Positions 40,801 to 48,156 of a stretch of 64,000 bases of DNA are shown piece after piece. Below the pieces are notes generated by a model, which ran no database searches, was not told the origin of the DNA, and worked only from the letters and a program-made list of their open reading frames with translations. Positions within the stretch are counted from its first letter, which is position 1, and each line of letters opens with the position of its first letter. The translations under genes and the position numbers were made by a program. The stretch is taken from the NCBI GenBank assembly GCA_016715795.1, contig JADJXP010000002.1, positions 868,001 through 932,000 on the forward strand. Direction: 5' to 3'. The stretch is from Chloracidobacterium sp. (lineage in GTDB: Bacteria; Acidobacteriota; Blastocatellia; Pyrinomonadales; Pyrinomonadaceae).

Positions 40801-42293
40801 ACTGTTTCTTCCCGTCGAGCGAGGGCCTCTAACGCGGCCTCGCGGTCATCAAAGTGGAATTTGTCGCTGCCGATCAGTTGATAGGTCTCATGGCCCTTGC
40901 CGGCGATGATGACCACGTCACCGGCCTGTGCCATAGCGACCGCGCGATTGATCGCCTCGCGTCGGTCTGATACAACCTCGTATTCCGGTGTTTTCTTACG
41001 GACACCGGCCTCGATCTCAGAGATTATCTTAAGCGGGTCCTCGTTTCGCGGGTTATCGGATGTGATGACCACCACGTCGCTCAATTCGCCCGCGACCTCA
41101 CCCATCGGCCGACGCTTTGTCTTGTCACGATCGCCGCCGCAGCCAAACACGGTAATGATACGGCCGGTCGTCAGTTCGCGAGCGGTCTTTAACGTATTGA
41201 GCAACGCGTCGTCAGTATGGGCATAATCGACAACGACCGCAAAGTCACCCTCATGCGGCACACGTTCGAATCGGCCCGGCGCACCGACGCAGGTCGAGAG
41301 GCCGCTCTCGATCGCATCGAAATCGTAGCCGAGTGCGAGGGCGACAGCCGTCGCTGCCAACATATTGTAAACATGCGGCTTACCGACTAGCGGCGAAGTT
41401 ATTCGCTGCGTTCCGGCTGACGTTTTGAGATCGAATGACGTCCCTCGCACCAGTGATACGACGATGTTATCGGCCGTGAGGTCGGCGTTTGTGTTCTGGG
41501 CAAATGTGGTCACGCGTTGGCCGTTTGCCCGTAACTCATCTGCGAGGGCGACGCCCCATTCATCGTCGATATTGATCACGCTCGCCTCAGGCGAATAACC
41601 GAGACGCCCGTCAAAGAGTTTCTTCTTGGCGTCAAAGTAGTTCTCCATCGTCTCGTGATAGTCGAGATGGTCACGCGTAAGATTCGTAAAAACGGCGATC
41701 TTGAACCGCAGCCAGTCGCAGCGATGCAGATCGATCGCCTGCGACGATGCTTCCATAACGGCCATCGTGCAGCCCGATCCAAGGGCAGAGCGGAGAAAGA
41801 GATTCGTGTCCGATGCCTCCGGTGTCGTGCGAACGGCCTCTTCGCTGGTCTTGCCGATGCGGTATTCGACGGTCGTGAGCATCGCAGGTTTGACGCCCGC
41901 CGCTTCAGCCAGGGCAAAGCAAAGATACGTCGTCGTCGTCTTGCCGTTTGTTCCCGTGATGCCGACAAGATCGAGATCGTGCGATGGATCGCCATACACG
42001 GCGGCCGCCGCACGTGCGAGGGCACTCCTGGCATCGGGAACCTTGAGCCACGCCCCGGCGAAATCGTCAGGCGCGTCAAATTCCGATATGACCCCGGCCG
42101 CGCCGCGACGCATCACATCATCAATAAAGCGATGTCCGTCAGATGTAGCTCCTCTGATGGCAACAAATAGCGCGCCATCGCCCGCCTGTCGCGAATCGTG
42201 GGTAACGTTGGTCGCCGACACGTCGAGCCCCCCAACCGCTGCCGCGCCGAGCGTCTCGGCGACCTGCCTGACTGTGATGTTCTGTGAACTCAA
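40797..42293 (-). CDS. murE: UDP-MurNAc-tripeptide ligase
   Basis: 498 residues from TTG 42293. Adds the third amino acid to UDP-MurNAc-dipeptide. Seen: GITGTNGKTTTTYL (ATP site), YAHTDDALLNTL, CGGDRDKTKRRPMG, and SDNPRNEDP: the DNPR motif marks the meso-diaminopimelate-adding type, so peptidoglycan is DAP-based. The other mur genes are not in this window. Confidence 0.96.
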   Translation of the reverse strand: MSSQNITVRQVAETLGAAAVGGLDVSATNVTHDSRQAGDGALFVAIRGATSDGHRFIDDVMRRGAAGVISEFDAPDDFAGAWLKVPDARSALARAAAAVYGDPSHDLDLVGITGTNGKTTTTYLCFALAEAAGVKPAMLTTVEYRIGKTSEEAVRTTPEASDTNLFLRSALGSGCTMAVMEASSQAIDLHRCDWLRFKIAVFTNLTRDHLDYHETMENYFDAKKKLFDGRLGYSPEASVINIDDEWGVALADELRANGQRVTTFAQNTNADLTADNIVVSLVRGTSFDLKTSAGTQRITSPLVGKPHVYNMLAATAVALALGYDFDAIESGLSTCVGAPGRFERVPHEGDFAVVVDYAHTDDALLNTLKTARELTTGRIITVFGCGGDRDKTKRRPMGEVAGELSDVVVITSDNPRNEDPLKIISEIEAGVRKKTPEYEVVSDRREAINRAVAMAQAGDVVIIAGKGHETYQLIGSDKFHFDDREAALEALARREETV

Positions 42294-42389
42294 GGCGATA
42301 TCTTGCGTGAATTATACATCCGCCGCTCGCTTTTCCACGAACATCGCGCCTTGAAATTCGTATATCTTTCAGGTCGGAGGTATACGCCT

Positions 42390-42653
42390 GTGAATATCAT
42401 CAAACTCATTCTCGCTGCGATCGGGCTTGTTTTCGTGGGAATGCTGCTCCTCTGGGTGCTCGGATTCCTCTCGTCGATCATCTATTACGTTTTCTGGATC
42501 GGCCTCTTTGGCGTCCTCGCGTATGGCGGCTATCGGCTCTTCAAGCGAGCAGAAGCAAAAGTCTTAGGCAACGAACCACACGCCGGCATCGGCCCCGGTG
42601 CGGACATCCCGATGTCGTGGGACGAGTACGACAAGAAGTATCTGCACAAATAG
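42390..42653 (+). CDS. Small membrane protein
   Basis: 87 residues from GTG 42390, preferred because AGGTCGGAGG lies 9 bases upstream; a TTG at 42303 would add a basic leader. Two membrane helices (ILAAIGLVFVGMLLLWVLGFL and IIYYVFWIGLFGVLAYGGY), then a hydrophilic tail. The TAG stop starts the inverted-repeat element at 42652. Function unknown. Confidence 0.55.
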   Translation: MNIIKLILAAIGLVFVGMLLLWVLGFLSSIIYYVFWIGLFGVLAYGGYRLFKRAEAKVLGNEPHAGIGPGADIPMSWDEYDKKYLHK

Positions 42654-42778
42654 TCAGAACCACCTGCGGTAGCGGGTGGTTTAACGTGCCCGAGCGACTT
42701 CCGGGACTAGCTTTGATTGCCAAAAAGCGGGCTGGGATGCTAATCTTCAACCACCCGCTATAGCAGGTGGTTCTGACT
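42652..42778. mobile_element. Inverted-repeat element (copy A)
   Basis: About 30-bp arms: 42652-42681 (core CCTGCGGTAGCGGGTGG) and 42749-42778, almost perfectly inverted, with a 67-bp interior unrelated to the interior of copy B at 60957. Probably a non-autonomous mobile palindrome (REP/MITE-like). The arm edge supplies the stop codon of the preceding gene. Confidence 0.85.
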
Positions 42779-42784
42779 TGCGAC

Positions 42785-42869
42785 GCCGAGGTGGCGAAAT
42801 TGGCAGACGCACTAGACTTAGGATCTAGCGCCGCGAGGCGTGCAGGTTCGATTCCTGTCCTCGGCACCA
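42785..42869 (+). tRNA. tRNA-Leu (anticodon UAG)
   Basis: 85 nt with encoded CCA. Acceptor GCCGAGG / CCTCGGC, D-loop TGGCGAAATTGGCAGACGCA, anticodon loop CTTAGGA within CTAGA/TCTAG stem, a long variable arm (GCGCCGCGAGGCGT) and T loop GGTTCGATTCC. The long variable arm is typical of class II tRNA-Leu. Confidence 0.95.
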
Positions 42870-42879
42870 AAATTCATTT

Positions 42880-42936
42880 GTCAGCGGTCGGTGGTCAGTT
42901 GTCAGCAACGGCCACCGATTTTTGTCAACCGACAAC
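42880..42936. repeat. Heptamer arrays before tig
   Basis: GTCAGCG, GTCGGTG, then GTCAGTT and GTCAGCA at 42880-42907 with a 7-bp period; inverted-sense TGTCAAC, CGACAAC at 42923-42936. They lie between tRNA-Leu and the trigger factor gene and do not encode protein. Confidence 0.75.
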
Positions 42937-42961
42937 CTACTTGCTATCCTTGAACGCGTAG

Positions 42962-44353
42962 ATGAAGAGTGAAGTAAAGGTCATTTCACCGACCCAAAAA
43001 GAGATACATTTGCAGATCGACGCCGACGCCGTAAGGGAGGCCTACGGCCGAGTGAGCCAGAAGTACGCTAAGCGAGCGAGCGTTCCGGGCTTTCGAAAGG
43101 GCCTGGTCCCGCTCGACGTGGTGCGCCTTCGTTTTAAGGAAGAGATCAAGAGCGATGTGCTGCAGGAGATCATCCCGCAGAAGGTCACTGACGCCATCCG
43201 CGAACATGGCCTGCACCCGCTGGCCGAGCCTGACCTGCATTTGGAGGATCACGAGACCGTCAAGGTCAACGGTTCAGAACCGCTCAAGCTGCACGTTCAC
43301 GTCGAGGTGATGCCGGAGATACCTGAGCCGAACTATAAAGGCATTGAGGTAACACGACGGGTCAAACCGGTCGAGGACGGCGAGGTCGAAGACCTGATCG
43401 CCGAACGACTGCAAAGAGAAGCGGCGTTGATACCGGTCGAGGGCCGTGCGTCTCAGGTCGGTGACACGGTCATCGTTGACCTCGAAGGCCGGTTCGACGA
43501 GACGCCTGACGCCGAGCCGATCACTGCGACAGATCTCGAGATCGTCCTGGGTGACGAACTGATCGAGAGTTCGTTTACCGAGAATCTCGCCGGCGTTAAG
43601 CAGGACGAAGACAAGGAATTTACCGTTGCATATCCGGAATCATTCACGTCGCCCGCGCTGGCCGGGAAGACTGTCCATTATAAGGCCAAGGTCAAATCTG
43701 TCGGCGTATCCGAGGTGCCTGAACTCAACGACGAGTGGGCGACGAGCCTCGACGAAGGTTACAAGTCGCTCGCCGACCTCAGAAAGCGACTCAAAGCGGA
43801 CTTGGCGAACGTGTCCGCGGCAGACGCGGATTCTCGGGTGCGAAACAACGCCGTCGCAAAATTGATCGAGGCGAATCCTTTCGAAGTGCCGAATACGCTG
43901 ATCGAAACTCAGACAAGGAACCTGCTCAATGATTTTGCTCGCGACCTGCAGCAGCGTGGCGTTGACCTGAATCAGGTCGAGCAGAGCTTTATCGAGATGG
44001 CGTATTCAAACATGCGTCAGCAGGGCGAGCGTGACGTTCGCGGGGCGATATTGCTGGATAAGGTTGCAATGGCAGAAAACGTCGAGGTGTCGGACGATGA
44101 GGTCAATGCCGAGGTCGCTAAGATGGCGGAATACTACCGGACGACGCCCGAAGAGATGCGGTCACAGATAGAGAAACAAGGCGGAGGGATTGAAAACATC
44201 GGTAACAATCTGCGAACTCGAAAGTCCGTGGAGGCATTAATGGCTCATGCGAAAGTGACCGAGGGCGATTGGATCGATGAAGCGGCTGCCGCGGCCGTGC
44301 CGGCCGGCAAACCGAAAAAGAAGCCGGCGGCGAAGAAAGCCGCGAAAAAGTAA
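42962..44353 (+). CDS. tig: Trigger factor
   Basis: 463 residues. Ribosome-bound chaperone and peptidyl-prolyl isomerase. N-terminal ribosome-binding motif GFRKGLVPLDVVRLRF (a GFRxGK-type signature), a central FKBP-like domain (about 150-250), and the long helical C-terminal domain, ending in a Lys/Ala tail (KKPAAKKAAKK). First of the classic tig-clpP-clpX set. Confidence 0.95.
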   Translation: MKSEVKVISPTQKEIHLQIDADAVREAYGRVSQKYAKRASVPGFRKGLVPLDVVRLRFKEEIKSDVLQEIIPQKVTDAIREHGLHPLAEPDLHLEDHETVKVNGSEPLKLHVHVEVMPEIPEPNYKGIEVTRRVKPVEDGEVEDLIAERLQREAALIPVEGRASQVGDTVIVDLEGRFDETPDAEPITATDLEIVLGDELIESSFTENLAGVKQDEDKEFTVAYPESFTSPALAGKTVHYKAKVKSVGVSEVPELNDEWATSLDEGYKSLADLRKRLKADLANVSAADADSRVRNNAVAKLIEANPFEVPNTLIETQTRNLLNDFARDLQQRGVDLNQVEQSFIEMAYSNMRQQGERDVRGAILLDKVAMAENVEVSDDEVNAEVAKMAEYYRTTPEEMRSQIEKQGGGIENIGNNLRTRKSVEALMAHAKVTEGDWIDEAAAAAVPAGKPKKKPAAKKAAKK

Positions 44354-44354
44354 C

Positions 44355-44413
44355 TTGCAAAATGGGATAAAAGGTGTAAAATCATTTCGCATATATGGCA
44401 ATCGCCATATTTT
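44355..44413 (+). promoter_or_regulatory. Candidate clpP promoter and hairpin
   Basis: TTGCAA (44355-44360), 16-bp spacer, TAAAAT (44377-44382) form a plausible sigma70-type promoter. Just after, ATATGGC / GCCATAT (44393-44410) forms a hairpin followed by TTT, possibly the tig terminator or a leader structure. Confidence 0.45.
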
Positions 44414-44469
44414 CAACAACTTATCCCGGCATAATTCAAGCGTTACGTAAACTCTGAGAGAGAAAACAT

Positions 44470-45063
44470 ATGGCTTTAGTCCCAATGGTTGTCGAGCAGA
44501 CCTCACGCGGCGAGCGTGCGTTTGACATCTACTCACGGCTGCTGAAAGACAGCATCATCTTCATCGGAACGCCGATCGACGATCAGATAGCCAACCTGAT
44601 AGTCGCACAACTCTTATTTCTCGAGGCCGAAGACCCCGAACGCGACATCAATCTGTATATCAATTCGCCCGGCGGCGTGATCACCGCGGGTATGGCCATC
44701 TACGACACGATGCAGTTCATCAAGAATGATGTGACGACCATCTGTGTCGGCCAATGCGCTTCGATGGCGGCATTATTGTTGTGTGCCGGATCAAAAGGCA
44801 AGCGGTTTGCCTTGCCGAATGCTCGCGTGCTGATCCACCAGCCATCGGGCGGCGCGCAGGGACAGGCTACGGATGTGCGTATCATGGCCGAAGAGATACT
44901 TCGTATGCGTGAACAAACCTCGACGATCATTGCAAAGCACAGCGGCCAATCATTCGAGCAGGTTGAGAAGGACGTTGAACGCGACCGCATTCTTACCGCC
45001 AAGCAGGCGAAAGACTATGGCCTGATCGATGAGGTGATCGAACACAGGGAAGCAGCCAAATGA
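44470..45063 (+). CDS. clpP: ATP-dependent Clp protease proteolytic subunit
   Basis: 197 residues. Self-compartmentalised serine protease that works with ClpX. Catalytic Ser98 in GQCASMAA and His123 in RVLIHQP; Asp follows further on. N-terminal VPMVVEQTSRGERAFDIYSRLL is typical. A GAGAGAG site precedes the start. Confidence 0.97.
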   Translation: MALVPMVVEQTSRGERAFDIYSRLLKDSIIFIGTPIDDQIANLIVAQLLFLEAEDPERDINLYINSPGGVITAGMAIYDTMQFIKNDVTTICVGQCASMAALLLCAGSKGKRFALPNARVLIHQPSGGAQGQATDVRIMAEEILRMREQTSTIIAKHSGQSFEQVEKDVERDRILTAKQAKDYGLIDEVIEHREAAK

Positions 45064-46304
45064 GCAATTTTCGCGGCCCAGAGGAATTACTTACATGCTC
45101 CTTCTGCGGGAAATCGCAGAATGACGTCCGCAAGCTGATCGCCGGGCCGGGCGTCTATGTGTGCAATGAGTGCATCGACATCTGCAACGAGATAATCAAT
45201 GATGACGAGCAGACGGCGAGCTCGGCGGTCCGGACAAGCCTTCCAAAACCCGATCAGATCAAGGCCTTTTTGGACGAATATGTCGTAGGGCAGGAAGAGT
45301 CAAAGAAGCGGCTTTCGGTAGCGGTCTATCAGCATTACAAGCGGCTGGAGCTTGCAAAGCGAAAGGGCGATGTCGAACTCCAGAAATCAAATATCCTGCT
45401 CATCGGCCCGACCGGAACTGGAAAGACACTGCTCGCACAGACGCTTGCCCGCCAACTTAGCGTGCCGTTCTGCATCGTGGACGCGACCAGCCTGACGGAA
45501 GCAGGCTACGTCGGTGAAGATGTTGAGAATATCCTATTTCGGCTAGTGCAGGCCGCAGGCGGCGAACTCGAAAAAGCCCAGCAGGGCATCATTTATATCG
45601 ACGAGATCGACAAGATATGCCGCAAGGACGACAATCCGTCGATAACGAGAGATGTGTCGGGTGAGGGCGTTCAGCAGGCCCTATTGAAGATACTTGAGGG
45701 TACGATCGCCAACGTGCCGACCGCCGGCGGCCGAAAGCATCCGCAGCAGGATTTTCAGCAGTTGGATACGACGAACATCCTGTTCATCTGCGGCGGAGCC
45801 TTTATTGGGCTTGAAAAGGTCGTTGAGAAGCGGCTGCGTGCCAAATCACTCGGCTTTCAGGCAGAGGTCAAGAGTACCAAGCAGCGCGCCGCTGACGCGA
45901 TCAGCAAGCTCGAACCGGAAGATCTCATCCATTACGGCCTGATCCCGGAATTCGTTGGCCGTCTGCCCGTGATCGGAACGCTGCGAGAGCTTGATGCCGA
46001 GGCGTTGATGACGATCCTCACTGAGCCAAAAAATGCCCTGATCAAGCAGTATCAGCGGAAATTTGAGTTCGACAACATCAGCCTCAAATTCACCGACGGG
46101 GCACTTCACGCTATCGCGGAAGCGGCCCACAAACGCAAAGTCGGTGCCCGCGGCCTGATGATGATCCTCGAGGAAGTCTTGCTCGATTCAATGTATGTCC
46201 TGCCGTCGCAAAAACAGGTCAACGAGATCATCGTCACCAAAGAGATGATCGAGCGCAAAGTACCTGTTTTTGAGGTCGTCAACCGAACGGAAGAGGCCGC
46301 CTAG
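45060..46304 (+). CDS. clpX: ATP-dependent Clp protease ATP-binding subunit ClpX
   Basis: 414 residues, translationally coupled to clpP (ATGA overlap). Zinc-binding domain CSFCGKSQNDVRKLIAGP with CNECIDIC, Walker A GPTGTGKT, pore loop GYVGEDVE, Walker B IIYIDEIDKI, and RKHPQQDFQQ. Unfolds substrates and feeds ClpP. Confidence 0.97.
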   Translation: MSNFRGPEELLTCSFCGKSQNDVRKLIAGPGVYVCNECIDICNEIINDDEQTASSAVRTSLPKPDQIKAFLDEYVVGQEESKKRLSVAVYQHYKRLELAKRKGDVELQKSNILLIGPTGTGKTLLAQTLARQLSVPFCIVDATSLTEAGYVGEDVENILFRLVQAAGGELEKAQQGIIYIDEIDKICRKDDNPSITRDVSGEGVQQALLKILEGTIANVPTAGGRKHPQQDFQQLDTTNILFICGGAFIGLEKVVEKRLRAKSLGFQAEVKSTKQRAADAISKLEPEDLIHYGLIPEFVGRLPVIGTLRELDAEALMTILTEPKNALIKQYQRKFEFDNISLKFTDGALHAIAEAAHKRKVGARGLMMILEEVLLDSMYVLPSQKQVNEIIVTKEMIERKVPVFEVVNRTEEAA

Positions 46305-46515
46305 TTAGAGCGTTCATTGCCTCACAGCACATTGTAAACCACTTGTACTTGCCGCTCACCTTATCGTGCCGGATCACGAATACTTCCCAATCGTGTGCAA
46401 ACAGGTCGTTGTTGGTGTCCGGAGTACCGGGGCAAGGGCTGCTAGGTTCGCAGCCCTTGCCGGTCCGGGTAAACATCTTATCTCTGAGTCTCATCCGGCT
46501 ATTGTTTTTGTCCAT
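46279..46515 (-). CDS. Possible small hypothetical protein
   Basis: 78 residues from ATG 46515 (a GTG at 46530 is also open). No signal or motif known; the central segment (NNDLFAHDWEVFVIRHDKVSGKYKWFTMCCEAMNAL) reads like real protein rather than noise. It overlaps the clpX end by 26 bp in convergent orientation, and contains a strong 12-bp palindrome. It may instead be a non-coding gap. Confidence 0.35.
   Translation of the reverse strand: MDKNNSRMRLRDKMFTRTGKGCEPSSPCPGTPDTNNDLFAHDWEVFVIRHDKVSGKYKWFTMCCEAMNALTRRPLPFG
46431..46461. terminator. Strong hairpin between clpX and arsM
   Basis: Perfect stem GGCAAGGGCTGC / GCAGCCCTTGCC with a 7-nt loop. It could terminate clpX or arsM transcription, but no T run follows. 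Confidence 0.45.
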
Positions 46516-46526
46516 ATCGATAGGGA

Positions 46527-47414
46527 TCACGCGGCATTTTTCACCGCGAATACGCGAACGCTGGCCGCGTAATCGTTTACGTTGTATCGCGTGAGGAGTT
46601 CAGCGAGCCGATTCGCGGCCGGGTCGGCAGACATCGCATCGGCCGGCGAACAGCAGCCTCCGACATTTGCGACCTGGTTTGGCGACGGTGAACAGCAGGC
46701 CACCTGATCCTCGATCTTTGCGTAGCTATTCAAGTCCGAGCCTGTCTCGATGACTTGCACATCGGAGAAGCCTGCTTCGATCAGCCCGCGCTTGTATTCA
46801 TCGATCTGGATCGCACCGGCGATGCACCCGACATAGGCCATAATGTCCTCGCCCAGTTCCGCGGGGAGAGGCTGCTTGAGAGCAATATCGCTTACGGCGA
46901 CCCTGCCTCCGGGCTTAAGGACGCGGGCGATCTCGCGAAACACAGCCTGCTTGTCCGGAGCAAGATTAATGACGCAGTTGCTCAGGATACAATCGACCGA
47001 ACCGTCAGCAAGCGGCAGGTCGTCAATATTTCCCAAACGAAACTCGACGTTGTCGTACCCATCGCCTCCATTCGCTTTCGCCGCGTTGCGGCGGGCAAGG
47101 TCGATCATTTCCGGCGTCATGTCGATGCCGATGGCCCGTCCGGACGGCCCGACCTTTTGCGCGGCTAGGAACACATCGAGGCCGCCGCCTGAGCCGAGGT
47201 CTACGACCACCTCGCCTGTTCTCAAATTTGCCGTCGCTGTCGGATTTCCGCACGAGAGCCCCATATTGGCCTCGGCCGGTATCGACGCGAGCTGCTCGGG
47301 CGTGTAGCCGAATGCTTCGGCCACGGCCATGACCCCTGGATTTTCGCTGGAAAGGTCGCTTACTGCGACCGAACCGTATCTTGAGCGGATTGCTTGTTCA
47401 ATATTTTCTGACAT
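46527..47414 (-). CDS. arsM: Arsenite methyltransferase
   Basis: 295 residues. SAM methyltransferase with VVVDLGSGGGLDVFLAA, and the cysteines expected in ArsM: MGLSCGNP (about 55), ILSNCVIN, and YVGCIAGA. The C-terminal part adds CCSPSPNQ and GGCCSPAD, a Cys-rich extension likely to bind arsenite. Converts As(III) to methylated forms. Divergent from arsR, which probably controls it. Confidence 0.92.
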   Translation of the reverse strand: MSENIEQAIRSRYGSVAVSDLSSENPGVMAVAEAFGYTPEQLASIPAEANMGLSCGNPTATANLRTGEVVVDLGSGGGLDVFLAAQKVGPSGRAIGIDMTPEMIDLARRNAAKANGGDGYDNVEFRLGNIDDLPLADGSVDCILSNCVINLAPDKQAVFREIARVLKPGGRVAVSDIALKQPLPAELGEDIMAYVGCIAGAIQIDEYKRGLIEAGFSDVQVIETGSDLNSYAKIEDQVACCSPSPNQVANVGGCCSPADAMSADPAANRLAELLTRYNVNDYAASVRVFAVKNAA

Positions 47415-47437
47415 AATGACTCACCTCTTTTGATAAT

Positions 47438-47472
47438 CAATTACGCATATCCGTAATTGTCAATAAGACAAT
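47438..47472. promoter_or_regulatory. Overlapping ArsR operator palindromes
   Basis: CAATTACG / CGTAATTG (47438-47459) is a perfect 8-bp inverted repeat with a 6-nt centre; ATTGTC / GACAAT (47456-47472) overlaps it. Both lie between the divergent arsM and arsR starts and suit an ArsR/SmtB winged-helix dimer. Confidence 0.7.
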
Positions 47473-47529
47473 AGCCCCTCTGAATAATTATGTCAAGCCA
47501 TAAATGTAGTGTGATAGAATATTTCTCGT

Positions 47530-47916
47530 ATGGGTGTGAAGAACGGATTTAACGCGGAACTCTTCTTCTCGGCATTGGCCGACCGCACGCGGCTCAGATT
47601 ATTGAACCTGATGCGTGACGGCGAGGTGTGCGTGTGCTTCTTTGCCGGAGCGTTAGGGACTAATAATCCGAAGATCTCGCGGCACCTGGCGTATCTAAAA
47701 CGCGCCTTGCTGGTAAACGCCCGCCGGGACGGGAAGTGGATGCACTATTCGATCCGCCGGCCTGAGGACAAGCAGGCCGGTGAGGTATTCGATGCGACGA
47801 TGAAGATGCTCGAAGGTGACGAGGAGATGAAGCGCGACAGGTCTCTGTTCAGTGCTTTCTGCTGTTCACCTGCGGCTCCGGTGATGATCGCCGGACGGCA
47901 GAAAGTGAAGGAGTGA
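47530..47916 (+). CDS. arsR: ArsR family transcriptional repressor
   Basis: 128 residues. Winged helix; the As(III)-binding CVC lies in the alpha-3 start (GEVCVCFFAGAL), followed by the recognition helix NNPKISRHLAYLKRA. A further CC near the C-terminus (SAFCCSP) may add metal binding. The end (QKVKE and stop) is part of an octamer array. Confidence 0.92.
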   Translation: MGVKNGFNAELFFSALADRTRLRLLNLMRDGEVCVCFFAGALGTNNPKISRHLAYLKRALLVNARRDGKWMHYSIRRPEDKQAGEVFDATMKMLEGDEEMKRDRSLFSAFCCSPAAPVMIAGRQKVKE

Positions 47917-47944
47917 AAAGGTGAAAAGGCGAAAAAGTGAAAAA
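47905..47944. repeat. Octamer array at the arsR stop
   Basis: Exact 8-bp period: GTGAAGGA, GTGAAAAG and related units up to 47944. It includes the arsR stop codon (47914-47916). Confidence 0.8.
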
Positions 47945-47970
47945 GGCCGCCGGATGGATCCGGCGGCCTT
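47943..47970. terminator. Bidirectional terminator between arsR and an FG-GAP gene
   Basis: Stem AAGGCCGCCGG / CCGGCGGCCTT with a 6-nt loop. On the minus strand it is followed by a T-rich stretch (complement of the octamer array). Confidence 0.75.
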
Positions 47971-47976
47971 CCTGGT

Positions 47977-48147
47977 TTGCGGCCTCGCCGCTCTATTTGC
48001 GGAAAAGCTGTGCTTTTCCGAAAGTGCTTACTAAATTCTCGCGGCTACGCCGCCGCTTCGGTTACCGGAGCGGCGGCATAGCCGCGATAAGTTTGAGAAC
48101 TGACGGCGAAGCAGAGCTTCGCCGCAAATAGAGCGGCACAGCCGCAA
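47977..48147. repeat. Cloverleaf-like compound palindrome
   Basis: Outer arms of 26 bp (47977-48002 and 48122-48147, 24 of 26 pairs) enclose three hairpins: GGAAAAGC-TGT-GCTTTTCC (48001-48019), a ~22-bp stem at 48040-48086, and GGCGAAGC-AGA-GCTTCGCC (48104-48122). Many 3-nt-loop mini palindromes (e.g. GCGGC-ACA-GCCGC) make it up. It fills the gap before the FG-GAP gene end. Confidence 0.8.
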
Positions 48148-48156
48148 GACCGACCT

